64,000 nt of DNA from Symsagittifera roscoffensis. Taxonomy: Eukaryota > Xenacoelomorpha > Acoela > Convolutidae. Shown one piece after another: positions 20,201 to 33,381 of the stretch. The translations under genes were made by a program, and so were the position numbers. Location: contig NC_087066.1 of NCBI RefSeq assembly GCF_963678635.1, forward strand, positions 9,117,116 to 9,181,115. The letters are read 5' to 3'. The notes under the pieces were generated by a model. It was given only the letters and a program-made list of their open reading frames with translations, had not been told where the DNA came from and searched no databases. Each line of letters begins with the position of its first letter. Within the stretch, counting starts at the first letter, position 1.

Positions 20201-23200
20201 AACCTCTCTGCGAAAAAAACTAGTTGTTTGCAATTCCCCAATTTGAAGTGGTTTCAGCAAAAAATAAGTGGATTCCGCAAATGTATGTAGAATTTGCAAA
20301 ACTTGTAAGCAGACACCGCAAATTGTAAGAGGATTAACCAATTATATTAATTATCGAAATTGCATACTATTAATAAAAAACAAGAACTGCTTTTTCCAGA
20401 CCAATGAGGAATTTAAAATCAAGGTTAAAACATCGTCAGCGGAATCCAAGAACAAATCATAACGCATTGGTTAACTAATTATATGGTTGTCACCATTTAT
20501 TAACAATCAACCAAAAGTCCTCTATTGTTGAGGGAGTTGTTTCAATTTTTGGTGTTTTGGGAACGCAATCAAGTCATGCAATATTTGGTTCAAAAATTGT
20601 CATTAGTATTCGGCTCAGAAATTATCATCAGTGTTTGAGGTGAGATGGTTCAGTGTTTACTTCGAAATCAGTATTTGGTTCAGAGTTCATCATCAGTTTT
20701 AGAGGTGAGATGGTTTGCAGCTCTATTGGAAAAGAGTTCTTTTGAAAACTTTGTAAATTTTAAAAACTGATCAAAAGCATTTTAAAAATAAAAAAAACTC
20801 CAGCAAGCGAAAAAAAAACATAGAAAAATTAAGTAGTTTTTGTTTTAAAATTTTCTTGAGCAATTTAATCATTTTTTAAAGTTATTTTCTTTTCTATTTC
20901 ATCGACCATACGCTTTTTCGTTTTTCAAGTTTGGGTACGAAAGTTAAAAAAACACTTGAGGTTCTCATCACTGAAGAAATAATTTGAAACACAAGAAATT
21001 CTGATGTTGGAAAGTCAAGTTCTGACATAATTTCGAAACCAAAAGTAGGGTAACAAAAGATCTGACACATTGTGGGCAAAAAAGCGAGGATAGCAATTTC
21101 TACCATTTTGAGAAAGGAGGAAACCTTCACAAACTGATCATACTGAGCCTGTTTTGTGAGTGAAAAATTAGCATAGATTTAATTAGAGCTATAAAAACTT
21201 TTAGAAGTTTCGACGCAAGTTTAACCTCACGCGTGGATCCGATAACAATAGCAATTATCAGGTTTTTTATCAAAAACTTTGAAGGAGTTGTTACTCAATT
21301 CCGAAAAACTTGTTCAGGATTATCAATTCTACTTCGAATTTCAATCAATGATTCATTAAGTCCTGCATAATTGTTGCAGATGATTGGTACAAAAAAGTAC
21401 AAAACGGAACGAATGCAAAATTTGGTTCAAAAATTGTCTTCAGTAGTTGGCTAAAAAATCAACACCAGTATTTGAGATTAGATGGTTGAGTATTTGGTTC
21501 AGAAATCAGTGTTTAGTTCAGAACCATAATCAGTTTTTGTGATGAGATGATTCAGTATTTGGGTCAAAAATCATCACACATTTTTGGAAATAGGATGGTT
21601 GAGTAATTGATTCTAACTCTAACATCAGTATTTGGTTCAAAAATCAGTAATTGGCCCAGAAGTCATCATCAGTTTTTGAGATGCGATGATTCTGATGATT
21701 TTTGGGGGAGCAATCTTTTGAAAACGTCTGAAAATTTTAATTTTTGGAAAGGGTTTTGGTGCAGTCTTTTGAAACGTTGTAGTTTTTAAAAACTGATCAA
21801 CATGACTGAAAAATCCTCGTTTTCATAAACTGCAACGAAAAACATCAACGAGCGAAAAAAACAGTAAAAAGAAAAGGACGTTTTTGTTATTGATTTTTTT
21901 GGGCTTTTTGTTATTTTGATCAAAAGAAAAACAGCAAGAAAAATAATTATGGTTCTTAATTTATATTGGGCAACTTGATCAATTTTTCGGTTTTAATTTC
22001 TTTTATCTCTGCAGCCAAAGTCTTTTCCGCTTTTCAGGCTCATCTATATACCCCTGCAATATAAAATTAACCGTAGAGAAATGATGGCGAAGAAAATTCA
22101 GAACAAAAAACTTGTACCCTCTTTTCACCCCGAACAAAAACATTTTTTTTTCGACTAATTCAATCGCCTCTGTTTAAACTATCTAACCATCTAAATGAAC
22201 CATCGTAGAATTTCCTCTCCAAGCATGTTTTAATTTGTCAAGTTCTTTTTGTATATAACATGCAATTTTTGAAAACACGCAAGCTAAAATAGTTCAGAAA
22301 TTGTTCATTCAAATTGTGTTTTGATGGGCTGCAAGCTTACAAAATTTTCATGGATGCCGCCAAAAAAGACCTGTAACAAAAATTTGATCGCACATCTGTT
22401 TTGTTGCGGATTCTGCAAGAAGCGAATATAGATAGTTGTTTTGGATTTCTCAACTTTGTGTGAATTTGGCAAAATATAAGTGAAAATATTTTGTACACCA
22501 AAAAAAATATTACAAAGTTTTATAATAAACGATAATATCAATGTATGGCTGATGCCAAGAAATTGAACGATTTTTAGCTTTTTAGACACTTTCTGCGAGA
22601 AATTCCTAACCAAATATCGTAAAATGTGAGTGGATTCCGCAATTTTGTTGACAAATAATTTTATGCACTTCAATTAAAAGCTAGATCTGGAATTAGTTTT
22701 AGACCAACGCGGAATTTAAAAGCAAGGACCTATCATTGTGAGCGAAATCAATGAAAAAGTCCTAAAATATTGGTTAACTAAATATGTGGGTGTCAACTTT
22801 TACTATTGATCACGCAAAATTTCCGCAATTGCTGAGGGAGTTTCTTCATTTTTTGGGGTCGTTGGAAGCGCAATCAAGCAATGGAATGGTTCGATCAGAG
22901 TTTTTCCTCAGAGTTTGGCTGAAAAGTCATCATCAGTGTTTGATATGATATAGATCAAAGTTTGGTTCAGAAATCAGTAGTTGGTTCAGAAATCATCATC
23001 AGTATTTGAGATGAGATAGTTCAGTGTTTGTTTCTAAAATTAGTATTTGTTTCGTTTCAAACATCAGTAATTGGCTCAGAAATTATCATCAGTTTTTGAG
23101 ATGCGATGATTCCGATGGTTTTTGGGGTAGCATTTTTTTTGAAAACTTTTGAAAACTTTTGAAATCTTTTGGAGCAATCTTTTGAAAGTTTTGTGTTTTC

Positions 23201-26200
23201 GAAAACTGGTCAACCTGATTGAATCATACTCTTTTTCATAAAAATGAAACGAAAAACAGTACGAACAAGAGTAAATTTTGTTTGTGAGTTTTTTTGGCTT
23301 TTTTGGTTTTTTGATCAGGCTGAAAACAAGTGGGGTCTCTTTGCTCAGTTGAGCAACTTGATCAAATTTTTGGTTCTAATTTTTTTTAAATCTCTGCAGC
23401 CGTTTGCCTTTACGTTTTTTTTTGCAATCCCATCCGTATGCACGTGCAAAATAAAATAAATTGCAGAGAAAATATGGCGAAGACATTTCAGTCCAAACAA
23501 TTTGAAACCTTCTTTCGCCCCAAAAAACACTCTATTTTTGACTAAGTCGCTTCTATACAAACTACCTACCTATATCTAACAAACAAAAAACATCACATCT
23601 AAGCGATGTATAAAAACTTAAAAATCATAAAAATGCAATTTAAACCAATAAATGAAGCGCCAACCTCAAATTTTTCCCCTACTAAGTGACCTATCGTAGA
23701 ATTTCCTCTCACGCATGTTTTGATTGGGAAAATTGTTTCTGTATGAAATAAGCGTTTCTTAAAAACACGCAAGCTGAAATTGTTTCGAAGTTTTTTATTC
23801 AGTTTGTGTTTTGATGGGCCACAAAGTCCCTTAAAGTGACGTTTTAAAAATGTTTTGATAATTTAATTGTACAGTTGATCTGACAACATGAAAAAACTGT
23901 GTACACCAAAAAATAATAACATGTTGTATATGATATAAAGTATTGTATGGCTGATGCCAAAAGTTGATTGATAGTAGGTGTTCTTTAGAATTTTTTCAAA
24001 AACATTTCGAAGAAAGAAAAACAAGCGAACGATGCAATTTTTGCAAAAAAAAATGAATCATCAATGAAAACATCATCTAATTGAGCTTTCAAACTGTTGA
24101 TAATCAAAAGTGTAGCACAAAGAAATTATGGAGAAGAAATTTCAGATCAAACAACTGGGATCCTTCCGCCCCCAAAAATGAATTTTTTTCCGATTTTTTC
24201 CTTCTCTTTTATTCAAATTATCTACCTAAATCTGACAATTGAAAAACCGTAAATCTAGGCCACCTAGAAACTGTTCATATTATGATGAACGCATTTTAAG
24301 ACATCAAATGAAGCGTCAAATATCAAATCTCCCCCAACTAGGTGACCTATCTTATAATGTTCTCCCCAAGCATGTATAATTTCGGAAAACTGTTTCTGCA
24401 TGAAATAAGCAATTAAAAACAAACCAACTGTTATTGTTTTGGAAATCTTTTTTGAATTCGTGTTGCGATGATTTGCCAATTATCGCAAAATATGTAAGCA
24501 GATACTGTGAAATATAATAATTTTGTTTGATAAGGAAATTCTATAGTAACAGTTAAAGGCTAGTGCAGCAAATTACTTTCAGACCAATGCCAAATTCAAA
24601 AACTCTCAAAAACCTCCATGTATTCCGCGTAAAAAACCTGTAACGTAAGTGTGTCGCACATCTGTTTTGTTGCGGATTCCGCAAGAAGCGAATATAGATA
24701 GTTGTTTTGGTTTCCTCATTTTTAAGTAGTTTCGGCAAAATTTATGTGGAACCCGCAAATGTCTGTAGATTTCGCAAAATGTGTAAGCAGATACCGTGAA
24801 TTATAATAAACTCGTTTAATAAAAAAATGTTATAGTAACAACTAAAAGTTAGAGCTGGAATTACTTTCAGACCGATGTGGAAATTGAAAGCAACGACCTA
24901 ACCATTGTCAGCGGTTTCCACGAACAATTCCTATCACAGTTAAAGAATTATGTGGGGGTCAAATTTTACTATCGATCAGTCAAACTTTCTTCAAATGTTG
25001 AGGAATTTCTTCAATTGATGGAGTGTTTGGAAACGCAATCAAGCAATGCAAAATTCGAATCAAACTTTGTCATCAGTAGTTGGCACAGAAATCATCATCA
25101 GTGTTTGATATGAGATTGATCAGTTTTTGTTTCAGAAATCAGTAGTTGGCTCATAAACCATCATCAAAATTGAGATGAGATGAATCAGGGCTTGACTCTG
25201 AAATCAGTGTTCCGTTGAAAAGTCAGTGGTTGGCTCAGAAGTCATCGTCAGTTTTTGAGATGAGATGATTCAGATATTTTGGGTAATCAGTATTTTGAAA
25301 AATTTGTAAAATTGATGAACACGGTTGAGAAATTCTCTATATCTTAAAACAGAAATGGAAAACATCAACAAGCTGAAAAAACATTACAAAAAAATCAAGT
25401 TTTGTTTTTGAGTTTTGTTGGGCCTGATTTTTTAAAATAAAAAACAGCAAGGAAAGTAAGTATGAGTTTAAATTCTGATGCGCAATTTGACCAACTTTTG
25501 GGTTCTGATCTTTTTCGTTTTTCGTGTTCAGACCAAACAACTCTTCTTTCGCTCCTAAAAAAAACTGTTTTTTGCTTTTACTATGGCCCTCGCCTCTATT
25601 GAAACTATCTACCTGTATCTGACAAACGAAAAACCACAAATGTAAGCCACGTATATAAAAGCCAAAATTATACTTAACGCAAAATAAACCAAAAAACGCA
25701 GCGTCAACCTCATCTTTTCCCCCAACTAACTGAACTATCGTATAAGGTCCTCCCCAAGCATGTATTGAATCAGAAAATTATTTCTATATTAAATAAGCGT
25801 TTTTTAAAACGCGCAGGCTGTAATAGTTTTGAAATGTTTTGTTGAGTTTGTGTTTTGATGGGCTACAAATTTTTTTTAGACCGACGTGTTAATTATGTTT
25901 TATGTTAATTGTACGGTCGATCTGCAAAAAAATTATTATTGTATCCCAAAACATTTTTTTATGTTAATTTTGTTTTTTAAAAAAAGTATGGCTGATGTAT
26001 ATTATTGTATGGCTGATACCAAAAAATTGAACGATAGTAGGCATTCTGGAAAAACTTTTGCAAAAACATTTGGAATACAGGAAAACAGACAAAAAATGAA
26101 ATTATTTGCGAAAATTAATAAACTATTAATAAAAACTTCATCGATTTGAGTTTTCAAACTGTTGATAATCAGAAGTGTAGTACATTAGAGTTGGAAATTA

Positions 26201-28735
26201 TGCAAAGAAAATTCAGATCAAAGAATTTGGACCCTTCTTTCGCCACAAACAAAAACAATTTTTTTCGATTAAGTCCCTCGCCTCTATTCAAACTATCTAC
26301 CTATATCTAACAAACAAAAAACGCTATTTTTAACCTACCTATAAACTATTGAAACTATGACGAACGAAATACTAACCAAAAAATGAAGCGTCAAATTTAA
26401 AATCAACTAGTGACCTCACGTAGAATTTCCTCTCCAAGCATGTATCAACTCGACGAACTTAAAAACTAACAAATAAAAACTAGAGCTAGAAATACTTTCA
26501 GTACAACGTAGAATTTTAAGGCAAGGACGTGATGATTGTCAGCGGAATCCACGAACAAATCCTAAAACATTGGTTAACCAAAAATATGGGGCGAACTTTC
26601 CTTAACAACCACGCAAAATTTCCACTTGGGGGTTTTCTTCAATTTTTGGGGTCGTTGGAAACTCAAACAAGCAATGCAAAAATTCATTCATATTTTGTCA
26701 TCAGTGTTTGTCGCAGAAACCAACTTCAGTTTTTGAGATGAGACGGTTGAGTATTTTGCTCTGAAATGGGTATTTTCTCTGAAATGGCTCAGAAATCATC
26801 ATCAGTTTTTGAGATTCAGATGTTTTTTTGGGCTAGAAGTCGTTTGAAAATTTTGCTTAAAAAAATCATCACGATTGAAATACTCTTCTTTTTAAAGTTG
26901 AAAGTGAAAATTTCAAGGAGCAAAAAAAAGTTTGAAAAATAATTAAGTTTCGTTTTCAAGTTTGTTGAGCAATTTGTACAATTTGATCAAACAAAAAACG
27001 CAATGAGGAAAAATAGTAGTTGCTTTGAGTTAAATTGAGCAATTGAATCAAGTTTTTTGTTCTCTTCCACCGTTTCGTGTTTCGTTTTTCAGACTCATCT
27101 GAATGACTGTGCAAAAAAAGCATAAAAATGAGGTTCTCACCTTGAGGTGCTCACATTGATGCGATCAAGTGAAACACAAAGAAATTCTCATATTGAAAAT
27201 ATCAATTGTGATGTAAGTTAGGAACAAAAAAAGTGATTTTATAAAAAGAGTGAAAAAGTGAGAATAGCAATTGCTACATTTTGAGAAATGAAGAAAGCAA
27301 CACAAATTGATCATAGTGAGCCCGTTTCATGTGTGAACAATTATCATAAATTTTGTTAGAATCATAAGTATAATTAGACATTTCAGTGCACGATTCACGA
27401 CAAATGTCGATCCGATAAAATTAATAACCCTATGTTTTTTATTAGAACCATGAATGAGTTTTAACTGACTTTAGAAAAATTTGTTCAAGAATTTTGATTC
27501 CACTTTGGATTTTTATTAAACATACAAAAAGTACCTGCATCGTTGTTTCATGGGACTGGTACAAAACAGAACGAAATGATATGAAATGAGATGTTTTTTG
27601 TTTCTAAATCATCATCAGTGTTTGGGTGGTTGAGAAAATGGTTCAAAAATCAGAGACTATTTCAGCAGCGTCATCATTATTTGAGGTGAGATGATTCAGC
27701 ATTTGGTTCAGAAATCAGTTTTTGGCTCAGCAATCATCATACGTTTTTGAGATGAATTGTGTCAGAGGTTTTAGGGCAGATTATTCGTGAGATATTTTTT
27801 GCAAAGGACTATTTCATTGTATTTTTTGAAACTGTCGCCCGGATTGAAAAACCCTCTTTTTCTTGTTTCTTAAAAAAACTTATCAAGCGGAAAAAAAAGT
27901 GAAAAATAGTAAACGATTTTTTTTGTTGAGCAATATGGTCACTTGATCAAAACCAATTATGATGAGCACTTTCGGTTCCGATCTTTTTATCTCTGCAGCC
28001 GTTTCCTTTTCCGTTCTACAGGTTCAACTGCATGCACGTGCGAAATAAAAAAAAACCGTAAAGAAATTATGGCGAAGAAGGTTCAGACCAAACAACTTGG
28101 AATTTTCTTTCGCTCCTAAGAAAACTGTTTTTTTTTACTAAGGCCCTCGCCTCTATTCAAACTATCTACCTAGATCTGACAAACGAAAAACCACAAATGT
28201 AAGCCATGTATAAATAGTTTAAAATTATACTTAACGCAAAATAAACCAAAAAACGCAGCGTCAACCTCATCTTCTCCCCCAACTAAGTGAACTATCGCAC
28301 AAGGTCCTCCGCAAGCATGTATTGAATCAGAATTTTATTTCTGTAAAAAGTAAGCGTTTTTTTAAAACACGCAAGTTGCAATTGTTTTGAATCGTTTTGT
28401 TCAGTTTTTGTTTTGATGCGCTACAAAACTTTTTAAATCAACGAATTAAATTTGTTTTAATATGTTAATTGTACGCCTGATCTGCAAAAAGAAAAAATAC
28501 TATATACAAAATTTAATATACGTTATTTTTAAAAAGAATACAAAAAAAAATACTGATGCCAAAAAACTGAACGATATTAGGCTTTATACAGATTTTATGC
28601 AAAAAAATTTCGAAAAAAGGAAAACAGGCATAATATGCACCTTTTGTTAAATTCAACGAATCATCGATGAAAACTTCATCTAATGGAGCTTTTAAATTGT
28701 TGATAATCAGAAGTTTAGTACAATAGAATTGTACA
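20200..28735. repeat. Array of diverged long repeats with embedded short repeats
   Basis: Several anchor phrases recur in the same order. The CAGACCAATGCGGAATTTAAAA type followed by GTCAGCGGAATCCACGAACAA occurs near 20,400, 22,700, 24,875 and 26,500. TTGATGGGCTACAAA occurs near 22,320, 23,815, 25,855 and 28,415. GTATGGCTGATGCCAAAAA occurs near 22,540, 23,945, 26,010 and (partly) 28,553. CTATCTACCTATATCTGACAA occurs near 23,565, 24,225, 25,610, 26,295 and 28,165. The spacing gives a unit of roughly 1.6-2.5 kb in at least four degenerate copies. Between anchors, a short repeat based on TCAGAAATCATCATCAGTTT and GAGATGAGATGATTCAG is iterated several times per unit. Frames at 24,877-25,113 and 26,529-26,741 derive from the same repeat and differ by frameshift-like changes, so they are not called genes. 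Confidence 0.75.
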
Positions 28736-30560
28736 ATTAGAATTGTAAATCTGCTGTGTTTCTTCTGGTTTCGACTTCATAAGTCCTGTAGCTCGGTACA
28801 TTCTCCGCGCATATCTTCTGATGAAAGTATAAGGCGCATATTCAGTCATCATTGATACGATGTTTTCTCTGACGATGTGCAGCAAATGTTTCTTGACTAG
28901 CATAGTCGAACGCCAGTTCTAGGTAAATTAGCAATCTCTTGCGTTTATTTTGATTGTTCTGCCGACAACATAGAACTGCATATGGTTGGAGACAGCTCAG
29001 AAGATTTTTCAGTGTGGTTTTTGTACTATATACCCACTCCGTCGTGGCCAACGAAATGCAATTAGTTTTTGTTTTTGGTAAAACGACGGTCACTCCCATA
29101 AAAATTCCTTCAATGCGAACGCTGGAGTTACAACCGTCAGACCATGTGAGCCAATTGAGAAATGTAATCGTACTTTGGTTTTAAAATGGATCTTACTTTC
29201 ATGTGGAACATGGATGAAATCTTTGGCATTTTTGTTTGCAGAAATTGGCATCCCACAAACTTTGAAATCAAGACAGTGGTTGATTGGTTTCATGTATGCA
29301 GCAATGATAATTCAGCTGACACTGGTAATCATTGCCTTCCTGCTGATGCTCTGAGAGATAGCAACAGGCTCAAGAGTCCCCTTTTCCTCAAGTCCTCTGC
29401 ATGAACTTTCAAACCAGACAGACTTGAAGGTTACTTACAAAGTTAAGTCTATAGCTGCCTCTATGTTGATGTTGCTACTGCAACATCAAAACTTTTGAAT
29501 GGATAGTGCATTAAACGATCCGCTTGAGTTGGAAAGTGTTCAAAAAATGATACAGCTAGCTCAATCAGAGTTGTTTCCAACCGAAAGCGAAGATCCAGTA
29601 GCTCCAACCAAAGCTCCATCAGCTCCAACCAAAGTAGCCACAAGCAAAAACAAAGCTCCAAAGTAGCCAACAGTCGTTCAAATAGTCTGGATGATTAGCT
29701 TTCTTTCTAATTTAATTGGCCCAGGTGGTATCATACGTTCCATTGGCCTTTTTACCGCCTCGCCGCCGTCAATTTTGATTCCAAGCATCCGATGATTTCG
29801 GACAGCGTTCATTTTTTCTTTTTCTTATTTCTGACGCTTCCCTATATGCTGCATAGCCATCTGTTCATTGCTCATCGTCGAGCAGTTTTTCAACTTGTCT
29901 ATGCTGTCTCGGAGTTCCACGCTGCCCTCCGTTTCATCGCACACCATTGCGTTAGTTTTCGAAAAAGTCATGCAAAAGCAGCCAGGCGAATTTCGCTGAT
30001 ATACCAAAAGAAAGTTCGTACCTTCAATTTAAGTTTGTAGAAAACTAGCGAATGAGATCTTCCAAATCAAGTTTTGACTTGTAGAGCAACCCCTTAATGC
30101 TTGCCCGTTATCACCTGTAAGTTCGGACCTAACAATCTCGATGAGTAGATATTGAAACATTTTTTCTTCGTGCAAAGATGCGTGAGCTTACCGCCGTTGA
30201 CCTTCGACGAAGACTTTGATCACCGTAAAAGATACGAACGTACTCAGGCGTATGAGATCGCGATTTTGACTTGTTGGATCAGAGAATATGTGCAGACATT
30301 GGACAAAAGTGGCACTCTTCAGCGGAAGGTGGTCTAAATACTGGCGATTTTGTGAAGATAACAGATTGTGCCAGTCCTCATGGCCAATGCCGTTGGCCTA
30401 ATTTACTACGCTTAACTCTGTTGACGTTGGCGTTGTGCGTTCTTCTGCTGTAAGAACATCAGCAGACGAGTACACGCGATCGACCGTAAGGCTTCCAGCC
30501 CTTCTCGTTCTTTTAGGGCGGAGGATATTAGTGTGTGCTAATATGCAGATTTTTTTTTTT
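28736..30560. other. Block with higher GC and overlapping short frames on both strands, identity unknown
   Basis: Base composition rises noticeably against the AT-rich repeats on both sides. Short frames occur on both strands: minus 28,715-28,903 (basic, with YTFIRRYARRMYRATG), minus 28,842-29,099, minus 29,090-29,293, plus 29,186-29,404, plus 29,499-29,666, minus 29,825-30,007 and plus 30,152-30,337. None is long, and I recognise no domain. This could be a decayed gene with introns or an inserted foreign segment. I cannot choose the strand with confidence. Confidence 0.35.
29499..29666 (+). CDS. Possible 55-aa protein, acidic helix plus Ala/Pro/Thr/Lys repeats
   Basis: A short frame from ATG 29499 to TAG 29664-29666 encodes an acidic helical start (LELESVQKMIQLAQSELF). 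It is followed by near repeats of APTKAPSAPTK and a basic end. The APTK repeat gives it a non-random look and comes from a tandem DNA repeat of 15 bases (AGCTCCAACCAA type). No family is recognised, and it may simply be part of a degraded gene. Confidence 0.22.
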   Translation: MDSALNDPLELESVQKMIQLAQSELFPTESEDPVAPTKAPSAPTKVATSKNKAPK

Positions 30561-30993
30561 TACAAAAAACCGTTTTCCTAAGCGTTTTTAGTCAGTTTTT
30601 TCTTAGAACTATAAAAGCCGTTTGAACGTAAAACGCATAGCTTCACTTAGTTTATATCTTGTTTAGATTTCAGTTCAAATAATTAAGCAGCTGATGTTCT
30701 TAAATTTTTTATATGTGTTCGACCAGCTTCTGCCTTGCCATTAGTACGATAAATCTTTTTGTTCAATTGCTGTTCAAAAAAAAAACTGTGGACAAACTGC
30801 AATGTTCAGTCGCCCACAAAATTGAGAATAAGCATGATTGTTGAGAGTAGAATGGACTAAGAAAAAGGTTGACTACAGAAAACTGAACTATAATTTTTTA
30901 AATTGAATTCTCTTCTTCTTCAGTTTTTATAAAGCGAAGTCCTTGCCAGGAAATAAAACCGAGAGCTTATTGCATGTGTATGAGTTTAAAAGG
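30561..30993. other. AT-rich flank before the 3.3-kb array
   Basis: No gene or repeat identified. Homology to the tandem units begins at about 30,994 (TATGAGATCAATCATCC). Confidence 0.4.
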
Positions 30994-31692
30994 TATGAGA
31001 TCAATCATCCTGGTAGTCGAGGCTTATGTCGTAAGCTGCAGAGAGAGGTAACACAACGAACCGTTCTTTTTTTCGTGTCATCGTATTTCGACTCCGTTGG
31101 TTTTAATTCATCATCTTATTAGTAAGATGTGCGTCTTCTGTTGTGAAAAGTTTAGCAAACTGAATGCGAAAAACGGGACAATATCTTACTTTATGACACT
31201 CCAGTAAATTTTTTGCAGTGGCGCTCAAGCTTTTCATTTGTGTAAAAATGACAAATCTTCGCGCTTACCCCAGTCATTGCGCGGTTGGTTTTGTTCTTGG
31301 TTGTCTTTCAGAAAACCTAAAAGCTGTTTGTTTGTGTATGGTAAGTTTTGCTTGGCACCCATGAATCAAAATGAGAGAGCAGCCTCAATGGCTACTTGTC
31401 ATGAAGAAGACGTTCAAAAAGACTCGGATGTGCAAATTCCTCGGACGCTTATATAATCTGACAGCACCACGGTCAACAGAGTCTTCATTCATTTGACAAA
31501 AACATGTCTTCGTAATCAAAAGAGCTGACTCAATCTTTGAACAGAAAAAATTTTTTTGAAAGGGTCCACCTTGCAACAGGTGATAAATCCTCAAAAACAG
31601 TTACCCTAGAAATCGCATCTGAAACACTCCAAGTAATCTATTTGGTCGCGGGGCTACATCTACTTCAGTCTGACCATTTAAACAGGGCTTAG

Positions 31693-31842
31693 ATGTTTAA
31701 AAGAATACGCTCCAAAAAATCAACAGCAGATGTAGTTGGTACCAACCAAATTGTTTGCAAATCAGATACCGGAGTCGATATAACTGTCATCCTGGGAGAA
31801 AAGTTCGGAGAGTTTTCAAAGCTCTTAAGCATATCAGCATAA
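31693..31842 (+). pseudogene. Retropepsin-like aspartic protease fragment
   Basis: The frame from ATG 31693 to TAA 31840-31842 encodes 49 residues including VCKSDTGVDITVILG. Asp-Thr-Gly followed by V-D-I-T-V-I is the active-site loop and strand of retroviral-type aspartic proteases. The catalytic Asp is at 31765-31767. Only the N-terminal third of the domain remains. A minus-strand frame over the same bases (31,689-31,973) is probably its shadow. Confidence 0.55.
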
Positions 31843-32297
31843 ACATTGACGATCATGCCAAGGTACGTATGTTTATCTGATTGATGTCTAACTGAACCTT
31901 CGGAGCTTGAAATCGGCGTCTTGTTGAAAGCAGTATTGAGACGAAACATCCATTTATACTTAATTGACATCAATATCTATAAAAAAATTTTGCTCGCAGT
32001 TTTCATCCCAAGTGTTCTCTTCAGTCTTTTGACAAATGTGTGATCACCAAAATCAGTTTATTGTAATAAAACTGAAATCGGACTTTGATTTGCAATGCGT
32101 GAAATTGAAAATAAACAAGTTGCGTGACGAAAGCGCAAAGTTAAACGTGTCAATTTCATGATGTCCGATCTCCCTTAGAGATTTTTTAGGGTACAAAAAA
32201 TCTGAATTTTGGTGAAATATGTGGTTTTCTGTGAACTGGCTCCGCGACACAAGCGATCCATCTCAAAATATTTTATATGGTTGACCGTTCTTGAATC

Positions 32298-32410
32298 ATG
32301 GGTTTTAAGAGGTTCATAGGCCGCCGAGGATTTCCGTCACGTCTGTTGTCTAATTGGTTCAGGGCAAAAATTTGTGGGTGCCGATAAAAAACTGCTGCGG
32401 TACATCGAAA
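32298..32410 (+). pseudogene. BEL/Pao-like integrase fragment
   Basis: In the plus direction the segment reads KRFIGRRGFPSRLLSN and then, after a frame change, FVGADKKLL. A helix with R-F then R-R-G-x-P and a strand leading to the second catalytic Asp, followed by F-V-G-A, is the pattern of BEL/Pao integrases. The Asp position itself appears mutated (S-N-W in place of S-D-N). It is a short fragment, so the family call is tentative. Confidence 0.42.
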
Positions 32411-33045
32411 CTTAGAATCAATAGGCTCAAAGCCAATTTATACACAAAAGTATAAAACTTGGCAAAGACCTGCAGCCGTGCATTAGGTGAATAGATCCGG
32501 CAAACTAGCCCCAGAAACACTCGCATTCCTTTGAAAGTTTGGTATAAAAAATCATCGCCTGACTGTAAATCGAAAAAATTTACTTGATTTTTGCTTTCAA
32601 CCATAACAAAATGACACCACTTTCTGGCCTCTACTGCAAAACTTTGTTTCTCTAATAAAGCATGCTTCGAACATCCCCAGATTGGCATCACATCCTGGGT
32701 TGAGGTCGGCGACTTATGTTGCGACCATTGCGACTCGAAATAGAATTTCACTTTAAATCCGGGGTGGCTCACTTATAGAGAAAAATCAGGTTAAAGATTT
32801 AAGAAAAGGTTCAAGATTTTGGAAAAGTTAAAATTTTATGTTCAAATTATATTAGTTTTTGAGCGATTATGTGCTATATTTTAGACGACGAAACAACGAA
32901 ACACCATTGATGATAACATGAGTCCTCGAGAACCAAGGAATTTTTTTTTACAGTTTTGAAAAATATGATAGGTTAAAATAATCACTTGTTTGAACTGGCT
33001 CCAATTTGTTGCGATCCTTGTGACCCAAATCAGGTAACTTGCGAC

Positions 33046-33381
33046 CAGGGGCGGATCTAGGATTTTCTTGACGAGGGGGGAGCTGATTTTCAAAAATTTT
33101 AGAATCTTTTTTGTCGATTTTTTTAGGTCGTCCAAATTGGTTTTCCGAGAGCTCTGCAAAGCAGTAAAAAGTCCCTGTTTTGGCCAAAATTTCTGCGCCG
33201 CAGGCAAACGTTTGAAAAAACAGGCCAAAAATGCGTTTACGAGCAGTTTTTGGAAAATTTTTATTGAAAAATCGCGTTTTTTGGCGCGCGCTCCCCCCTT
33301 TAAATTAAAAATATAGTGGCGCCCGAGGCGCTTTTAAAAATATAGTGGCGCCCGAGGCGTCCCCCATTAAATCTGCCCCTG
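33046..33381. mobile_element. hAT-like MITE, 336 bp
   Basis: The ends read CAGGGGCGGATCTAGG on the left and ATTAAATCTGCCCCTG on the right, an imperfect terminal inverted repeat beginning CAGGGGC. The flanking 8-mers CTTGCGAC (33,038-33,045) and GTTACGAC (33,382-33,389) agree at six of eight positions, consistent with an aged 8-bp target duplication as made by hAT transposases. Inside the right half, TATAGTGGCGCCCGAGGCG is present twice in tandem (about 33,314 and 33,344). No transposase is encoded. Confidence 0.75.

Noticed and set aside
20200-28735. CRISPR-like reading of the iterated ATCATCATCAGTTT words
   Set aside because: Spacing is irregular, the words are degenerate, spacers are themselves repeated, and the context is eukaryotic.
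32359-32772. 137-codon minus-strand frame in the 2-kb insert
   Set aside because: It overlaps a plus-strand integrase-like segment and has no recognisable content, so it is more likely an antisense shadow; not excluded.
33300-33370. TGGCGCCCGAGG words considered as a retroviral primer-binding site
   Set aside because: They are a tandem duplication inside the hAT-like MITE with no LTR next to them.
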